Below the pieces are notes generated by a model. That model did not search any database. It was not told the origin of the DNA and saw nothing but the letters and a program-made list of their open reading frames with translations. The position numbers were made by a program, and so were the translations under genes. Below are positions 28,847-38,115 of a DNA stretch of 64,000 nt, piece by piece. How positions within the stretch are numbered: position 1 is the first letter of the stretch; every line of letters starts with the position of its first letter. The stretch comes from Acinetobacter sp. ANC 3813 (lineage in GTDB: Bacteria; Pseudomonadota; Gammaproteobacteria; Pseudomonadales; Moraxellaceae): contig NZ_NEGK01000005.1 of the NCBI RefSeq assembly GCF_002135435.1, forward strand, positions 186,001 to 250,000, in the 5' to 3' direction.

Positions 28847-29866
28847 TTAAGCATTTGCTTCTTTCGCTTTAGACATGGTCAATGCCAAGTCTTCAATCAT
28901 GTCTTCCTGACCGCCAACTGTACCGCGGCGGCCCAATTCCATCAGAATTTCACGAGCAGAAACGCCATATTTCGCTTCAGCACGTTTAGCAAACAACAAG
29001 AATGAAGAGTAAACACCTGCATAACCAAGTGTTGCAGCATCACGATCGGCACGGATCGGGTTGTGCATCATTGGAATAACAAGGTCTTCAGCAATATCTT
29101 GTACTTTAAACAAGTCAACGCCTGTGTCCATTTGCATGCGGTTTGCAACTGCAATGAACAACTCAAGCGGTGTATTACCAGCACCAGCACCCAAACCAGC
29201 AGATGCTAAGTCAACACGTACCGCACCTGCTTGAACGGCAGCAACAGTGTTAGAAACACCCATGCCTAAGTTGTGGTGGCCGTGGAAACCTAGTTCAATG
29301 CTTGAATCCAAGTGCTGACGTAAGTGACCTACACGGTCAAGTACATCTTGAGGAAGCATATAGCCAGCAGAGTCTGTGACATAGATACAGTTTGCACCGT
29401 AAGACACCATCTTGTTTGCTTCTTCAAGCAATTTTTCAGGCGTTGCCATGTGCGCAAGCATCAAGAAACCAACAGTGTCCATTTCTAATTTACGCGCAGC
29501 AGTAATATGCTGTTCTGAACAATCCGCTTCTGTACAGTGCGTTGCAACACGAATGGTAGAAACACCAATTTCATGCGCCATTTTCAAATGGTCAACCGTA
29601 CCGATACCAGGCAAAAGCAATGCAGAAATTTTTGCATTTTTCATGCGCGGCACAACAGCAGACAAGTATTCTTCGTCAGTTGCGGCAGCAAAACCGTAGT
29701 TTACAGATGAACCGCCAAGGCCGTCACCGTGAGTCACTTCGATTAAAGGTACGCCTGCATCATCAAGTGCTGTTGAAATGGCAATCATTTGCTCAACAGT
29801 GGTTTGATGGCGCTGTGGGTGCATACCATCACGCAAAGTCATATCATGAACAATAATCTTAGACAT
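28847..29866 (-). CDS. mhpE: 4-hydroxy-2-oxovalerate aldolase MhpE
   Basis: Metal-dependent class II aldolase of 339 residues that splits 4-hydroxy-2-oxovalerate into pyruvate and acetaldehyde. The N-terminal [13 protein letters not shown] carries R12 and D13 of the HMGL-like barrel, and [14 protein letters not shown] supplies metal-binding histidines. Family members form a channelling complex with the acylating aldehyde dehydrogenase, here MhpF, whose gene ends 11 bases upstream. It is the last gene of the mhpDFE unit. Confidence 0.95.
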   Translation of the reverse strand: MSKIIVHDMTLRDGMHPQRHQTTVEQMIAISTALDDAGVPLIEVTHGDGLGGSSVNYGFAAATDEEYLSAVVPRMKNAKISALLLPGIGTVDHLKMAHEIGVSTIRVATHCTEADCSEQHITAARKLEMDTVGFLMLAHMATPEKLLEEANKMVSYGANCIYVTDSAGYMLPQDVLDRVGHLRQHLDSSIELGFHGHHNLGMGVSNTVAAVQAGAVRVDLASAGLGAGAGNTPLELFIAVANRMQMDTGVDLFKVQDIAEDLVIPMMHNPIRADRDAATLGYAGVYSSFLLFAKRAEAKYGVSAREILMELGRRGTVGGQEDMIEDLALTMSKAKEANA

Positions 29867-29877
29867 GTGGCTGCTCC

Positions 29878-30774
29878 TTAAGCTTCAGCTTTTGCAAAAA
29901 CGTGTTCTGCAAACATTTCTGCGGTACGCGCAGCTGCTGCAGTCATAATGTCAAGGTTGCCTGCGTATTTCGGCAGGAAATCACCTAAACCTTCTACTTC
30001 TAGGTAGATAGACACACGGTTACCATCAAAAACAGGACCGTTTACAAGCTTGTAGCCCGGTACATATTTTTGAACTTCTTTAATCATCGCGTGCACAGAT
30101 TCTGTAATCGCGGCTTGATCCGGCTCACCTTCAACCAGGCAGTGAACAGTATCACGCATCATCAATGGCGGCTCAGCCGGATTGATAATGATGATTGCTT
30201 TACCTTGTTTCGCGCCGCCCACTTTCTCAATTGCACCCGCAGTTGTACGCGTGAATTCGTCAATGTTCTTACGCGTGCCCGGACCTACAGATTTAGTCGA
30301 TACCGTTGCAATGATTTCACCGTATTCAACAGGCTGAACGCGAGAAACTGCAGCAACCATAGGAATCGTTGCCTGACCGCCACATGTCACCATGTTTACG
30401 TTTGGCACTTCGCCAGCAGTAAGCAATGCTTCAAGGTTTACAGGCGGTACGCAGAATGGACCAATAGCCGCTGGTGTTAAGTCAATCATTAACACGCCAA
30501 GCTCGTTCAGCTTGCGGCTGTTTTCAGCATGTACATAAGCTGAAGTTGCATCAAATGCAATTTTGATGTCATCTGCAATCACGTGAGGAAGTAAACCGTC
30601 AACGCCTTCTGCAGTTGTTTTCAAACCCATTTTAGCAGCGCGGGCAAGACCTTCAGAAGTCGGGTCAATACCCACCATCCAAACTGGCTCTAACCATTCG
30701 CTGCGTTGAAGTTTGTAAAGCAAATCAGTACCAATATTACCTGGACCGATCATTGCACATTTAATCTTTTTCAT
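29878..30774 (-). CDS. mhpF: Acetaldehyde dehydrogenase (acylating) MhpF
   Basis: Converts acetaldehyde, NAD and coenzyme A to acetyl-CoA. The 298 residues show the NAD motif [10 protein letters not shown] at 9-18 and the catalytic Cys131 in [11 protein letters not shown]. It acts with MhpE, receiving toxic acetaldehyde through an internal tunnel. The gene follows mhpD by 36 bases and precedes mhpE by 11. Confidence 0.95.
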   Translation of the reverse strand: MKKIKCAMIGPGNIGTDLLYKLQRSEWLEPVWMVGIDPTSEGLARAAKMGLKTTAEGVDGLLPHVIADDIKIAFDATSAYVHAENSRKLNELGVLMIDLTPAAIGPFCVPPVNLEALLTAGEVPNVNMVTCGGQATIPMVAAVSRVQPVEYGEIIATVSTKSVGPGTRKNIDEFTRTTAGAIEKVGGAKQGKAIIIINPAEPPLMMRDTVHCLVEGEPDQAAITESVHAMIKEVQKYVPGYKLVNGPVFDGNRVSIYLEVEGLGDFLPKYAGNLDIMTAAAARTAEMFAEHVFAKAEA

Positions 30775-30810
30775 TAACGTACTCTCTAAAAATTCTGATC
30801 AGGCTGGGTC

Positions 30811-31608
30811 TTATTCAGCAGCGAAAGCAGCTGTTACAGAACCAAAACCTTCAATTTCAACAACGAATTCATCGCCTGGGTTTGCTACAACCATTGGGCC
30901 TAATGCGCCAGTTAAAATAATGTCGCCAGCAAGCAAAGGACGGCCGCGGCGCACCATTTCATCCGCCAGCCAAACAGCTGCATTCAATGGATTGGCCAAG
31001 CACGCTTTGCCTACACCTTGAGAAACCACTTCACCCGCACGGGTCATGGTCATTTTGCAATTTACAAGGTCAAGGTTTTCAAGTTTTACTGGACGCGAAC
31101 CCAACACATATGCTGCAGAAGATGCATTATCCGCTACAGTGTCAATCAGGCTGATTTTCCAATTTGCGATACGGCTATCCACAACTTCAACAGCAGGCAG
31201 CGCGTATTCTGTTGCGCTGATAATGTCTGCATAAGTGTGTTTTTCTTGCGTTAAATCTTTATTAATGATCAGCGCGATTTCCGCTTCAACTTTAGGCTGA
31301 ATCAATAGGCCGGCAGGAATTGCTTCACCGTCGCCATATGCCATATCTGCAAACAGCATGCCGAAGTCAGGTGAATCTACGCCCAATTGCTTTTGTACCG
31401 CAATCGACGTTAAACCAATTTTACGGCCTGTTAAACGGCGGCCTTCTTTCAATGCACGCGCAGTATTTACTTCTTGCACCGCATAAGCGATATCCACATC
31501 AGCGTTTTCGCCGCCTAACTCTGGACGGATTGGCGCAACCGCAGTTTTAGATAATTCAGCGTTGCGTAAAGCCTGCGCAACTGATTCAACAACAGCAGAA
31601 TTCGACAT
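30811..31608 (-). CDS. mhpD: 2-keto-4-pentenoate hydratase MhpD
   Basis: Adds water to 2-hydroxypenta-2,4-dienoate to give 4-hydroxy-2-oxovalerate. The 265 residues match the MhpD/XylJ family (about 260-270), with GRKIGLTSIAVQKQLGVDSP, QPKVEAEIALIINKDL and VEVVDSRIANWKI as recognisable segments with metal-binding acidic residues. The start at 31608 is chosen because AAGGAAA lies upstream; an in-frame ATG seven codons earlier overlaps that site. First gene of the mhpDFE unit. Confidence 0.94.
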   Translation of the reverse strand: MSNSAVVESVAQALRNAELSKTAVAPIRPELGGENADVDIAYAVQEVNTARALKEGRRLTGRKIGLTSIAVQKQLGVDSPDFGMLFADMAYGDGEAIPAGLLIQPKVEAEIALIINKDLTQEKHTYADIISATEYALPAVEVVDSRIANWKISLIDTVADNASSAAYVLGSRPVKLENLDLVNCKMTMTRAGEVVSQGVGKACLANPLNAAVWLADEMVRRGRPLLAGDIILTGALGPMVVANPGDEFVVEIEGFGSVTAAFAAE

Positions 31609-32114
31609 CAATGTTTCCTTAAACTGCAAAAAATGGATTTATACTGCCCATGCTGCCTAAAAAACGTTCTAAACAGAAGACGTTTTTTCCATTAAATCAC
31701 GCGGAATCAATAGATGCTGCAGGCGGGCGCGTATATGTATAAACGGGTTTAGAATCGGGATTTTAGGGCCTGAATGCCAATACTTATTTTATTTAGGGCA
31801 ATAGCTAATTCCTATAAATTAGCTTGGTTTTATTTTATAAAAACAGCCACCTAGAAATCATTCATTCAAAACAGCCAAATAAAACCTTTCACACTAAATT
31901 GCATTCCCTGCAAAAAACCGCTGCCCTACGACTAAAAGATTAGAGCGTTTGCTGTTTTAAAATACAATATATGATTTTACATCTATGTTCAATTTTTTAC
32001 ATTTATTTTAATTTTGATCATTTCAGTATAAATATTTCAAGTTTTTCGACCTGTTTAAAGCGCGGACTTTAAGCCGCCTTAGCAGCTTAAAACAGCTTTA
32101 CACATTGCTTTTTC
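31609..32114. other. Spacer upstream of mhpD
   Basis: About 500 AT-rich bases that must hold the mhpDFE promoter. A perfect nine-base inverted repeat aaaaaacgt / acgtttttt lies at 31659-31688, about 50 bases before the mhpD start. No gene or further structure is supported, and no regulator gene adjoins. Confidence 0.45.
31659..31688 (-). promoter_or_regulatory. Inverted repeat in the mhpD leader
   Basis: Arms aaaaaacgt and acgtttttt with a 12-base loop. It may be a regulator site or an attenuator-like hairpin; with only two G:C pairs the stem is weak as RNA. Confidence 0.35.
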
Positions 32115-32783
32115 TTAAACCGCTTGACGTAAAACAGCCTGCTGCAATAAAAAATCCTGCAGCGCACTGACAGTATCCGCAATATATAAGGGCTGAAAAT
32201 GATTAAGCGTCGTTACACTATGTACGCCATAACTCACACCTACCCGCGGCATGGCAATATTCTGCGCCATTTCCAAGTCATACGAGGTATCACCCACCAT
32301 AATGGCCCGCTCAGCATGGATCGAAGTTTCCGCTAAAATTTCAGCCAGCATGAGTGGATCAGGTTTAGAACGGGTTTCACTGGCTGCGCGTGTCGCAATA
32401 AATAGATTTTGGCTCTGCGTCTGCTGAAGCACTCGATCCAGCCCTTTACGGCTTTTTCCTGTCGCCACTGCCAGTTTCAAACCTGCGTCCGCCAGCGAAG
32501 ACAGCATGTCCGCCACACCGTCAAACCACGCATCCTCAGCTGAATTTGCCACATAATGATCTGCATAGCATTGTAAAATTTCACGATGCAGTTCAGGCAC
32601 CTGTGGAAATAAACGCTGCGCAACTTCAGGCAGCCCCAAACCAATACTGCCTTTGGCATCGTCATAGCTTAAAGGCTGATTAAACCGCCCTGCAGCAAAC
32701 TGTAAACTCGCAACAATTTGCCCCACGGAATTATAAAGTGTTCCGTCCCAGTCAAATATGATGAGTTCTACAGGGTTGTTCAT
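32115..32783 (-). CDS. HAD-IA family phosphatase (phosphoglycolate phosphatase-like)
   Basis: HAD-fold hydrolase of 222 residues. Motif I is D11-W-D13-G-T with a cap domain following (about 17-85), motif II is the ATGKS near 118, and motif IV reads MVGDTSYDLEMAQN. It resembles phosphoglycolate phosphatase/YfdR-like enzymes; the substrate is uncertain. It lies about 95 bases downstream of rluC in the same orientation, a conserved neighbour pair in Acinetobacter as far as I recall, so the two may be co-transcribed. Confidence 0.85.
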   Translation of the reverse strand: MNNPVELIIFDWDGTLYNSVGQIVASLQFAAGRFNQPLSYDDAKGSIGLGLPEVAQRLFPQVPELHREILQCYADHYVANSAEDAWFDGVADMLSSLADAGLKLAVATGKSRKGLDRVLQQTQSQNLFIATRAASETRSKPDPLMLAEILAETSIHAERAIMVGDTSYDLEMAQNIAMPRVGVSYGVHSVTTLNHFQPLYIADTVSALQDFLLQQAVLRQAV

Positions 32784-32825
32784 AGGTCATTCCAATATTT
32801 TATTCGGCTTTAAAGACATACTATC

Positions 32826-32846
32826 CCCTCTCCTTTCAGGAGAGGG
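32826..32846. repeat. Hairpin repeat between rluC and the HAD gene
   Basis: Perfect inverted repeat ccctctcc / ggagaggg with a five-base loop. The form is like dispersed intergenic hairpins seen in many Acinetobacter genomes. No T-run follows on either strand. Confidence 0.45.
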
Positions 32847-32879
32847 TTAGGGACAGGTAATCTGCTGTTAATTTAGAAC

Positions 32880-33839
32880 TTAATCTTCAGAATCCTGAAC
32901 AGCCGGCTTATCCGCTTTTTGCGCACGCAGCTGCGCGACCAGACTTTGCATGTCTTCCGGCAATGGCGCTTCGATCACTGCATAACCTGGAATTTCCAAA
33001 CGCATAGCATGCAGGCACAGGCGGCGCGGTTTCGGGCCTTTATAATCCGTTTCGTGGCCATATTTATCATCGCCCACCAGCGGATGGCCAATGCTGAGGC
33101 CATGCACACGGATCTGATGCGTACGTCCTGACAGCGGCGAAGCATACACCAACGTAGCGTGCATAAAGCGCTCCTGTACATTCCACTGCGTTCGAGATTC
33201 TTTTCCGTCTTTAGACACTCGAACGCGGCGTTCGCCATTGGCCAGCTCATAGCGCAGCAAAGGCTGATCAATCAGCTGCTTATCCAAGCTGACTTGACCT
33301 TTAACGACAGCCGCATAGGTTTTTTGAATTTTATGCTCACGCAGCATGTCCTGCAGGCTTTTCAGCACGCTGCGTTTTTTCGAGATCATCACCAAGCCGG
33401 AAGTATCACGGTCAATACGGTGAATCAGCTCTAGGTATTTTTTGCCCGTTGCAGCGCGCAAGCCTTCAATCAGGCCATAGGCCACACCGCTGCCGCCATG
33501 CACAGCAATGCCAGACGGCTTATTCACCACCATCAGGCCTTCATCTTCATAGACCACACGGCTAAGTAGGCTCTGCGCCACTTTATCAGATACAGGCGCC
33601 TCTTCTTTTTGTTCGTAGCGGATTGGCGCTACACGGACTTGGTCGCCAATATTCAATTTGGTTTCCGCTTTTACACGCTTTTTATTCACGCGCACTTGGC
33701 TTTCACGGATTAAACGGTAAATGCGGCTTTTTGGCACACCTTTTAAACGGCTAAACAGGAAATTATCAATACGCTGACCGGCTTGATGCTCATCCACTTC
33801 AAACCAAGTGACGCTTTGCCATTGCTGTGTAGAATTCAT
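32880..33839 (-). CDS. rluC: 23S rRNA pseudouridine synthase RluC
   Basis: Isomerises uridines of 23S rRNA (positions 955, 2504 and 2580 in E. coli numbering). The 319 residues have an N-terminal S4 RNA-binding domain (about 18-80) with RIDNFLFSRLKGVPKSRIYR, then the RluA-family catalytic domain. The catalytic Asp143 is in HRIDRDTSG. The C-terminal GRTHQIRVH motif completes the signature. It is divergent from rne, the E. coli arrangement, across a 760-base spacer. Confidence 0.93.
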   Translation of the reverse strand: MNSTQQWQSVTWFEVDEHQAGQRIDNFLFSRLKGVPKSRIYRLIRESQVRVNKKRVKAETKLNIGDQVRVAPIRYEQKEEAPVSDKVAQSLLSRVVYEDEGLMVVNKPSGIAVHGGSGVAYGLIEGLRAATGKKYLELIHRIDRDTSGLVMISKKRSVLKSLQDMLREHKIQKTYAAVVKGQVSLDKQLIDQPLLRYELANGERRVRVSKDGKESRTQWNVQERFMHATLVYASPLSGRTHQIRVHGLSIGHPLVGDDKYGHETDYKGPKPRRLCLHAMRLEIPGYAVIEAPLPEDMQSLVAQLRAQKADKPAVQDSED

Positions 33840-34597
33840 ACAGTTACTGTGACCTAAAAAAATACCGAAATTGATTAAAAACTGATCATTTAGGCTATGC
33901 TTTACACAAGAAACATAAGCTTAGCCCATAGGCAGATGATGCAAGGTTTGATATAGTCAGCGCACGGAAACCATCGTAAGTGAGTAAAAGTAGGTTAGTT
34001 TCAGATTTTCTGAATACAGCCAAACGCTATAGCACTCACATTAAACGGGAAGGTCCCCAAAGAATTATGCCGACGCCGAAGGCTTATTATATCGGCAAAA
34101 CTGCAAGCTGTTGCGTTTAATTGCATCTAATAAGATGCAAAAGCAGCTTGCCCCAAAAAAATATGATGCCAACTTGCTTGGCTTTTAAACGTAAACTGAT
34201 ACACATCAGATTAGTCGCACCCTGATGCCGCATTCAGGCTACAGCGCTTGATGCATTGGATCTGCACAGTTTGCAAAGGTACGATGATAATTCCGTATCA
34301 AGACATCTTCATTACATATGAAGAGATGATCTTCGAGCAATGTGACAGTGAAAGTTACTCACATCCAATGCACCGCTTGTCCGCCAGTGAATGGCTCAGG
34401 TGACTTTAATCGTTTAAAGATTGAAGCCGTATTGCCATCATCAATACGTGAATCACAAACCGAAGCCCATCAAAAAAGGCCGGTAAAAGCTCAGAACACA
34501 ATATGTTTTTGCAGTCTGAGCAGTTGATCCATGATGTCTGATGTCTGCTGCGTGTATAGCGATGCTTTGCTGTGTATCACTATTAGGTGTTACACCC
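33840..34597 (+). promoter_or_regulatory. rluC-rne divergent promoter region and long rne leader
   Basis: A spacer of 758 bases without a supported gene. On the rne side it holds a nested hairpin: outer gcaagctg / cagcttgc and inner ttgcatct / agatgcaa (34103-34151). A further stem cctga / tcagg lies at 34211-34228. Long structured leaders are known for rne, where RNase E cleaves its own mRNA for feedback control. The exact promoter could not be fixed. Confidence 0.6.
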
Positions 34598-37500
34598 ATG
34601 AAACGTATGTTGATTAATGCAACACATGCCGAAGAAATTCGCGTTGCACTTGTCACTGGTCAGCGTCTTTACGATTTCGACTTAGAGAATCGTACCCGTG
34701 AACAAAAAAAATCGAATATCTATAAAGGCCACGTGACTCGCGTAGAGCCTTCATTAGAAGCTGTCTTTGTAGAATATGGCGCTGGCCGTCAAGGCTTCCT
34801 GTCTATGCGGGAAATTGCCAATTCATATTTCAAAGCCGATCCTCGCCAAACTTCCAATATCCGTGAATTGATCACTGAAGGCACTGAGCTTTTGGTTCAA
34901 GTGGAAAAAGAAGAACGCGGCAATAAAGGTGCGGCTTTATCTACATTTATCTCGCTGGCTGGCCGTTATTTAGTTTTAATGCCAAATAACCCGAAAGGCG
35001 GCGGCATCAGCCGTCAGATTTCAGGTTCAGTTCGTGACGAGCTGAAAGAAATGCTGGCATCTTTAAGCGTGCCTCGCGGCATGAGCGTGATTGTCCGCAC
35101 TGCAGGCATCGGCCGTTCTCAAGAAGAGCTTCAGCTGGATCTGCAGCACTTGCTGGACCTTTGGGGACAAATCCAAAGCACTGCAAGCTCTGGCCCATCT
35201 CCTATGCTGGTGCATCAAGAAGCTGGCGTAGTGACGCGCGCAATCCGCGACTACCTGCGTGACGATGTTGCTGAAATCCTGATTGACTCAGAGCAGGCGT
35301 ATAACGAAGCGTATAACTTTGTTAAAGCTGTAATGCCGCGTCAAATTGACAAGCTGAAAACCTATACTTTAAATGAGCCTTTGTTTGCTCATTTCGGTGT
35401 CGAAAGCCAAATTCAAACTGCTTACGAACGTGAAGTTAAACTTCCTTCTGGCGGATCGATCGTGATCGACCAAACTGAAGCTTTGGTGTCCATCGACATC
35501 AACTCTGCAAAATCTACCCGCGGTCATGACGTTGAAGAAACAGCGCTCAATACCAACCTGGAAGCAGCAGAAGAAATTGCCCGCCAATTGCGTTTACGCG
35601 ACATCGGCGGCTTGGTTGTGATCGACTTTATCGACATGACCAAAGACCGCAATCAGCGCATGGTTGAAGCGAAACTTCGTGAAGCGACTCAAAGCGACCG
35701 CGCGCGCATTCAATTTGGCCAGCTGTCACGCTTTGGGTTAATGGAAATGAGCCGTCAGCGCTTACGCCCTTCTCTTGAAGAAGCGACTGGCTATGTTTGC
35801 CCGCGCTGTCATGGCACAGGCATGGTTCGCGACCTGCGTTCTTTATCACTTTCCATTATGCGTAAAGTAGAAGAGATTGCACTTCGTGAGCGTCATGGCG
35901 AAGTTCAAGTTGAAGTGCCGGTCGAAATCGCCGCATTCTTATTGAATGAAAAGCGCCACAGCTTGGTTTACCTTGAGCAAACCTCTAATGTGCGTGTGAC
36001 TGTATTGCCTCACCCGCATTTAGAAACACCGCATTACGAAATTTCGTACAATCCAGAAGGCTTTGCGCCAACAAGTTACGAGCGTACAGAAGCAACACGC
36101 TCTAGCGAAAAAGAACTGGGCTATGAATCTGCTGAATGGCATTTAGAAGGTGATCAGCCGGCTCAAGCCCCTGCTCAGCCTCAAGATAAAGGCCAGAGAA
36201 AGCACAACAACAATAAGCATACAGCGGCAGCAGCGCCTCAGCAGCAAGCCGTTCAAGCTGCGCCTGCGCAAGCTTCGGCAAGCCCATGCGCATGGCTAGA
36301 AAATCTGTTTGTTCAAAAACAGGCAGCAACTGTTGACCAATCACGCACTGCAAACAACGCAGCTGCAGCCATTGAACAAATGGTGAATGGCGGTGCAGTC
36401 AGCCGCGGTCAAATGGGTCAAGTTTCAGCAGCGCCAGCGCCTGCTGCGATTGCTCCTGCAAACAATGCTTATTTGACGCCGTCTACTGTTGCGCAAAAAG
36501 CAGACAGCCGTGATGCAGATAAACCTGCAGAAAAAGACGAAAAAGCGCCTCGCCAAAATAACGGCAACAAAAAGCCGCAGCGCAATAAGCACAAAGAGCC
36601 GCGTGAACAAGCGCCTCAAGACAATGTAAGCCAAGTGCATGAGGAAGTTGTTCAGGTATCACGCCAAGAACAGCGCCAAGAAGCGCGTGACAATAAACGC
36701 AATTCACGCCGCCAGCACAGCAATGAGCCGCAGCAGCAAGATGTTCAGAACAACGAACAGCAGCAAAATGCTGTACCGCGTCGCGACCGCAACAGCCAGC
36801 GTCCAAACCGCCCAAATCGCCACCGCGATCAAAGCGTATTGAATGAACAGGCTACTGCACCGCAAGAAGCTCCTGCTGCACAAGCTGCACCGTCACGCCA
36901 GCCGAAAGTTGAAACGATTGACGCGCCGCGTCAAGAGATCATGCCGACTGCTTTGGTTGTTAACGTTGATCAAGCGCAAAGTGAAATCATTGCCTTGGCA
37001 TCTGAAGCACAGCCACAGCCTGCAGCAGCGCCAGTGAAAACTGAAAAACCTGCTAAAGCTCATGCACCAGCAGCTCAGGAAGCGAAAGCGCCTGCAGCAA
37101 CCCCTGTTCAAAAACAGGAAGAGCAGAAGCCTCAAGAGTCAGTGAAGCGCGCCAGCAATGATCCGCGCCAGCGCCGCCGCCAGCAGCGTGCAGCGCAAGC
37201 TCAACAAACTGCAGCGCCAAAAGTTGCACCGTCTCAAGTGCCAACGCTGGGTCAATACACAGTAAGCAGCTTGATTAAGCATGTGTATGGCGAAGACTGC
37301 TCTGTACTGATTGAGCAATTTGGCTTAATTCCAACATTCAACCGTGCATTGCAAAAATTCACGGAAGAATATGCAGCCACTTTAATTGCTCCTGCAGCTG
37401 AAGCGCCTGTAGAGAAAAAGCCAGTCACTCGTGATGTTGAAATTGCGAAAGCGGCGCCTCAAGCAGAACCTGCGCCAGTCTTAGACTTAACGCCGCCAAA

Positions 37501-37933
37501 ACCTGTGTCAGAAAGCCGTGTTGCCAATGACCCGCGTGAACGCCGCCGTTTAGCAAAACAAGCGTTGGAACAGGCGAAGAAAGCACATGCTGAAGAGCCT
37601 AAAACAGAAGTTCCAGCAGAAACCGCTGCTGAAACTATTGCAGCAACACCTGTACAGGAAAATGAACCTACAGTTCAAACTGAAGTCACTGCCCCTGTAC
37701 AAGCAGAATTGCCTGTAGAAGCAGAACAGCCTGCAGCAACTGTGGAAGCAGAGCAGCCAGAAGTGGCTGCGGAAGCTACAGAAACTGCAACTGAAGCTCA
37801 AACACCTGAAAATACGGAAAATTCTGAAGAAGATTCTGCAGAGCAGGCCAAAGCTGAAGGTGATAAACCTGCCCGCCCGCGCCGTCCGCGCGGCCGTCCG
37901 CCGAAAAAAACCAACACTGCATCTGAGTCATAA
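34598..37933 (+). CDS. rne: Ribonuclease E
   Basis: Essential endonuclease for mRNA turnover and RNA maturation and scaffold of the degradosome at the inner membrane. The start [18 protein letters not shown] at 34598 is standard; the frame opens 19 codons earlier without support. Catalytic half (to about 510): S1 domain near 35-125, the [11 protein letters not shown] catalytic region near 310 and the zinc-link C401-x2-C404. The C-terminal scaffold is long (about 600 residues), low complexity and rich in Ala, Pro, Gln and Arg. It carries two NDPR-x-RRR motifs (residues 854 and 977) and a C-terminal RPRGRPPKK (near 1098). Total 1111 residues. Confidence 0.96.
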   Translation: MKRMLINATHAEEIRVALVTGQRLYDFDLENRTREQKKSNIYKGHVTRVEPSLEAVFVEYGAGRQGFLSMREIANSYFKADPRQTSNIRELITEGTELLVQVEKEERGNKGAALSTFISLAGRYLVLMPNNPKGGGISRQISGSVRDELKEMLASLSVPRGMSVIVRTAGIGRSQEELQLDLQHLLDLWGQIQSTASSGPSPMLVHQEAGVVTRAIRDYLRDDVAEILIDSEQAYNEAYNFVKAVMPRQIDKLKTYTLNEPLFAHFGVESQIQTAYEREVKLPSGGSIVIDQTEALVSIDINSAKSTRGHDVEETALNTNLEAAEEIARQLRLRDIGGLVVIDFIDMTKDRNQRMVEAKLREATQSDRARIQFGQLSRFGLMEMSRQRLRPSLEEATGYVCPRCHGTGMVRDLRSLSLSIMRKVEEIALRERHGEVQVEVPVEIAAFLLNEKRHSLVYLEQTSNVRVTVLPHPHLETPHYEISYNPEGFAPTSYERTEATRSSEKELGYESAEWHLEGDQPAQAPAQPQDKGQRKHNNNKHTAAAAPQQQAVQAAPAQASASPCAWLENLFVQKQAATVDQSRTANNAAAAIEQMVNGGAVSRGQMGQVSAAPAPAAIAPANNAYLTPSTVAQKADSRDADKPAEKDEKAPRQNNGNKKPQRNKHKEPREQAPQDNVSQVHEEVVQVSRQEQRQEARDNKRNSRRQHSNEPQQQDVQNNEQQQNAVPRRDRNSQRPNRPNRHRDQSVLNEQATAPQEAPAAQAAPSRQPKVETIDAPRQEIMPTALVVNVDQAQSEIIALASEAQPQPAAAPVKTEKPAKAHAPAAQEAKAPAATPVQKQEEQKPQESVKRASNDPRQRRRQQRAAQAQQTAAPKVAPSQVPTLGQYTVSSLIKHVYGEDCSVLIEQFGLIPTFNRALQKFTEEYAATLIAPAAEAPVEKKPVTRDVEIAKAAPQAEPAPVLDLTPPKPVSESRVANDPRERRRLAKQALEQAKKAHAEEPKTEVPAETAAETIAATPVQENEPTVQTEVTAPVQAELPVEAEQPAATVEAEQPEVAAEATETATEAQTPENTENSEEDSAEQAKAEGDKPARPRRPRGRPPKKTNTASES

Positions 37934-37954
37934 TTCGCTCAATTGCATGTGATT

Positions 37955-37991
37955 AAAAAAATCCAGTCATTTCGGTGACTGGATTTTTTTT
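37955..37991 (+). terminator. rne terminator
   Basis: A-run, stem atccagtca / tgactggat with loop tttcgg, T-run; 21 bases after the stop. Confidence 0.93.
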
Positions 37992-38115
37992 GATACTTTT
38001 GTCAGATTAGGTTGATTGCACTAGAACGAAACGATTAAAAACCAGTATGCAATCAATGCAATTTTTTTGCACAGAAAGACACCGCATTGGACGGCGAAAA
38101 ATAAATAGGATTATC

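Noticed and set aside
34541..34597. Longer N-terminus of RNase E
   Set aside because: The added 19 residues are hydrophobic and unlike any RNase E; the conserved MKRMLIN start is at 34598.
38047..38115. Longer N-terminus of the acyl-CoA synthetase
   Set aside because: AGGA lies just before the ATG at 38116, and the extra residues lack family similarity.
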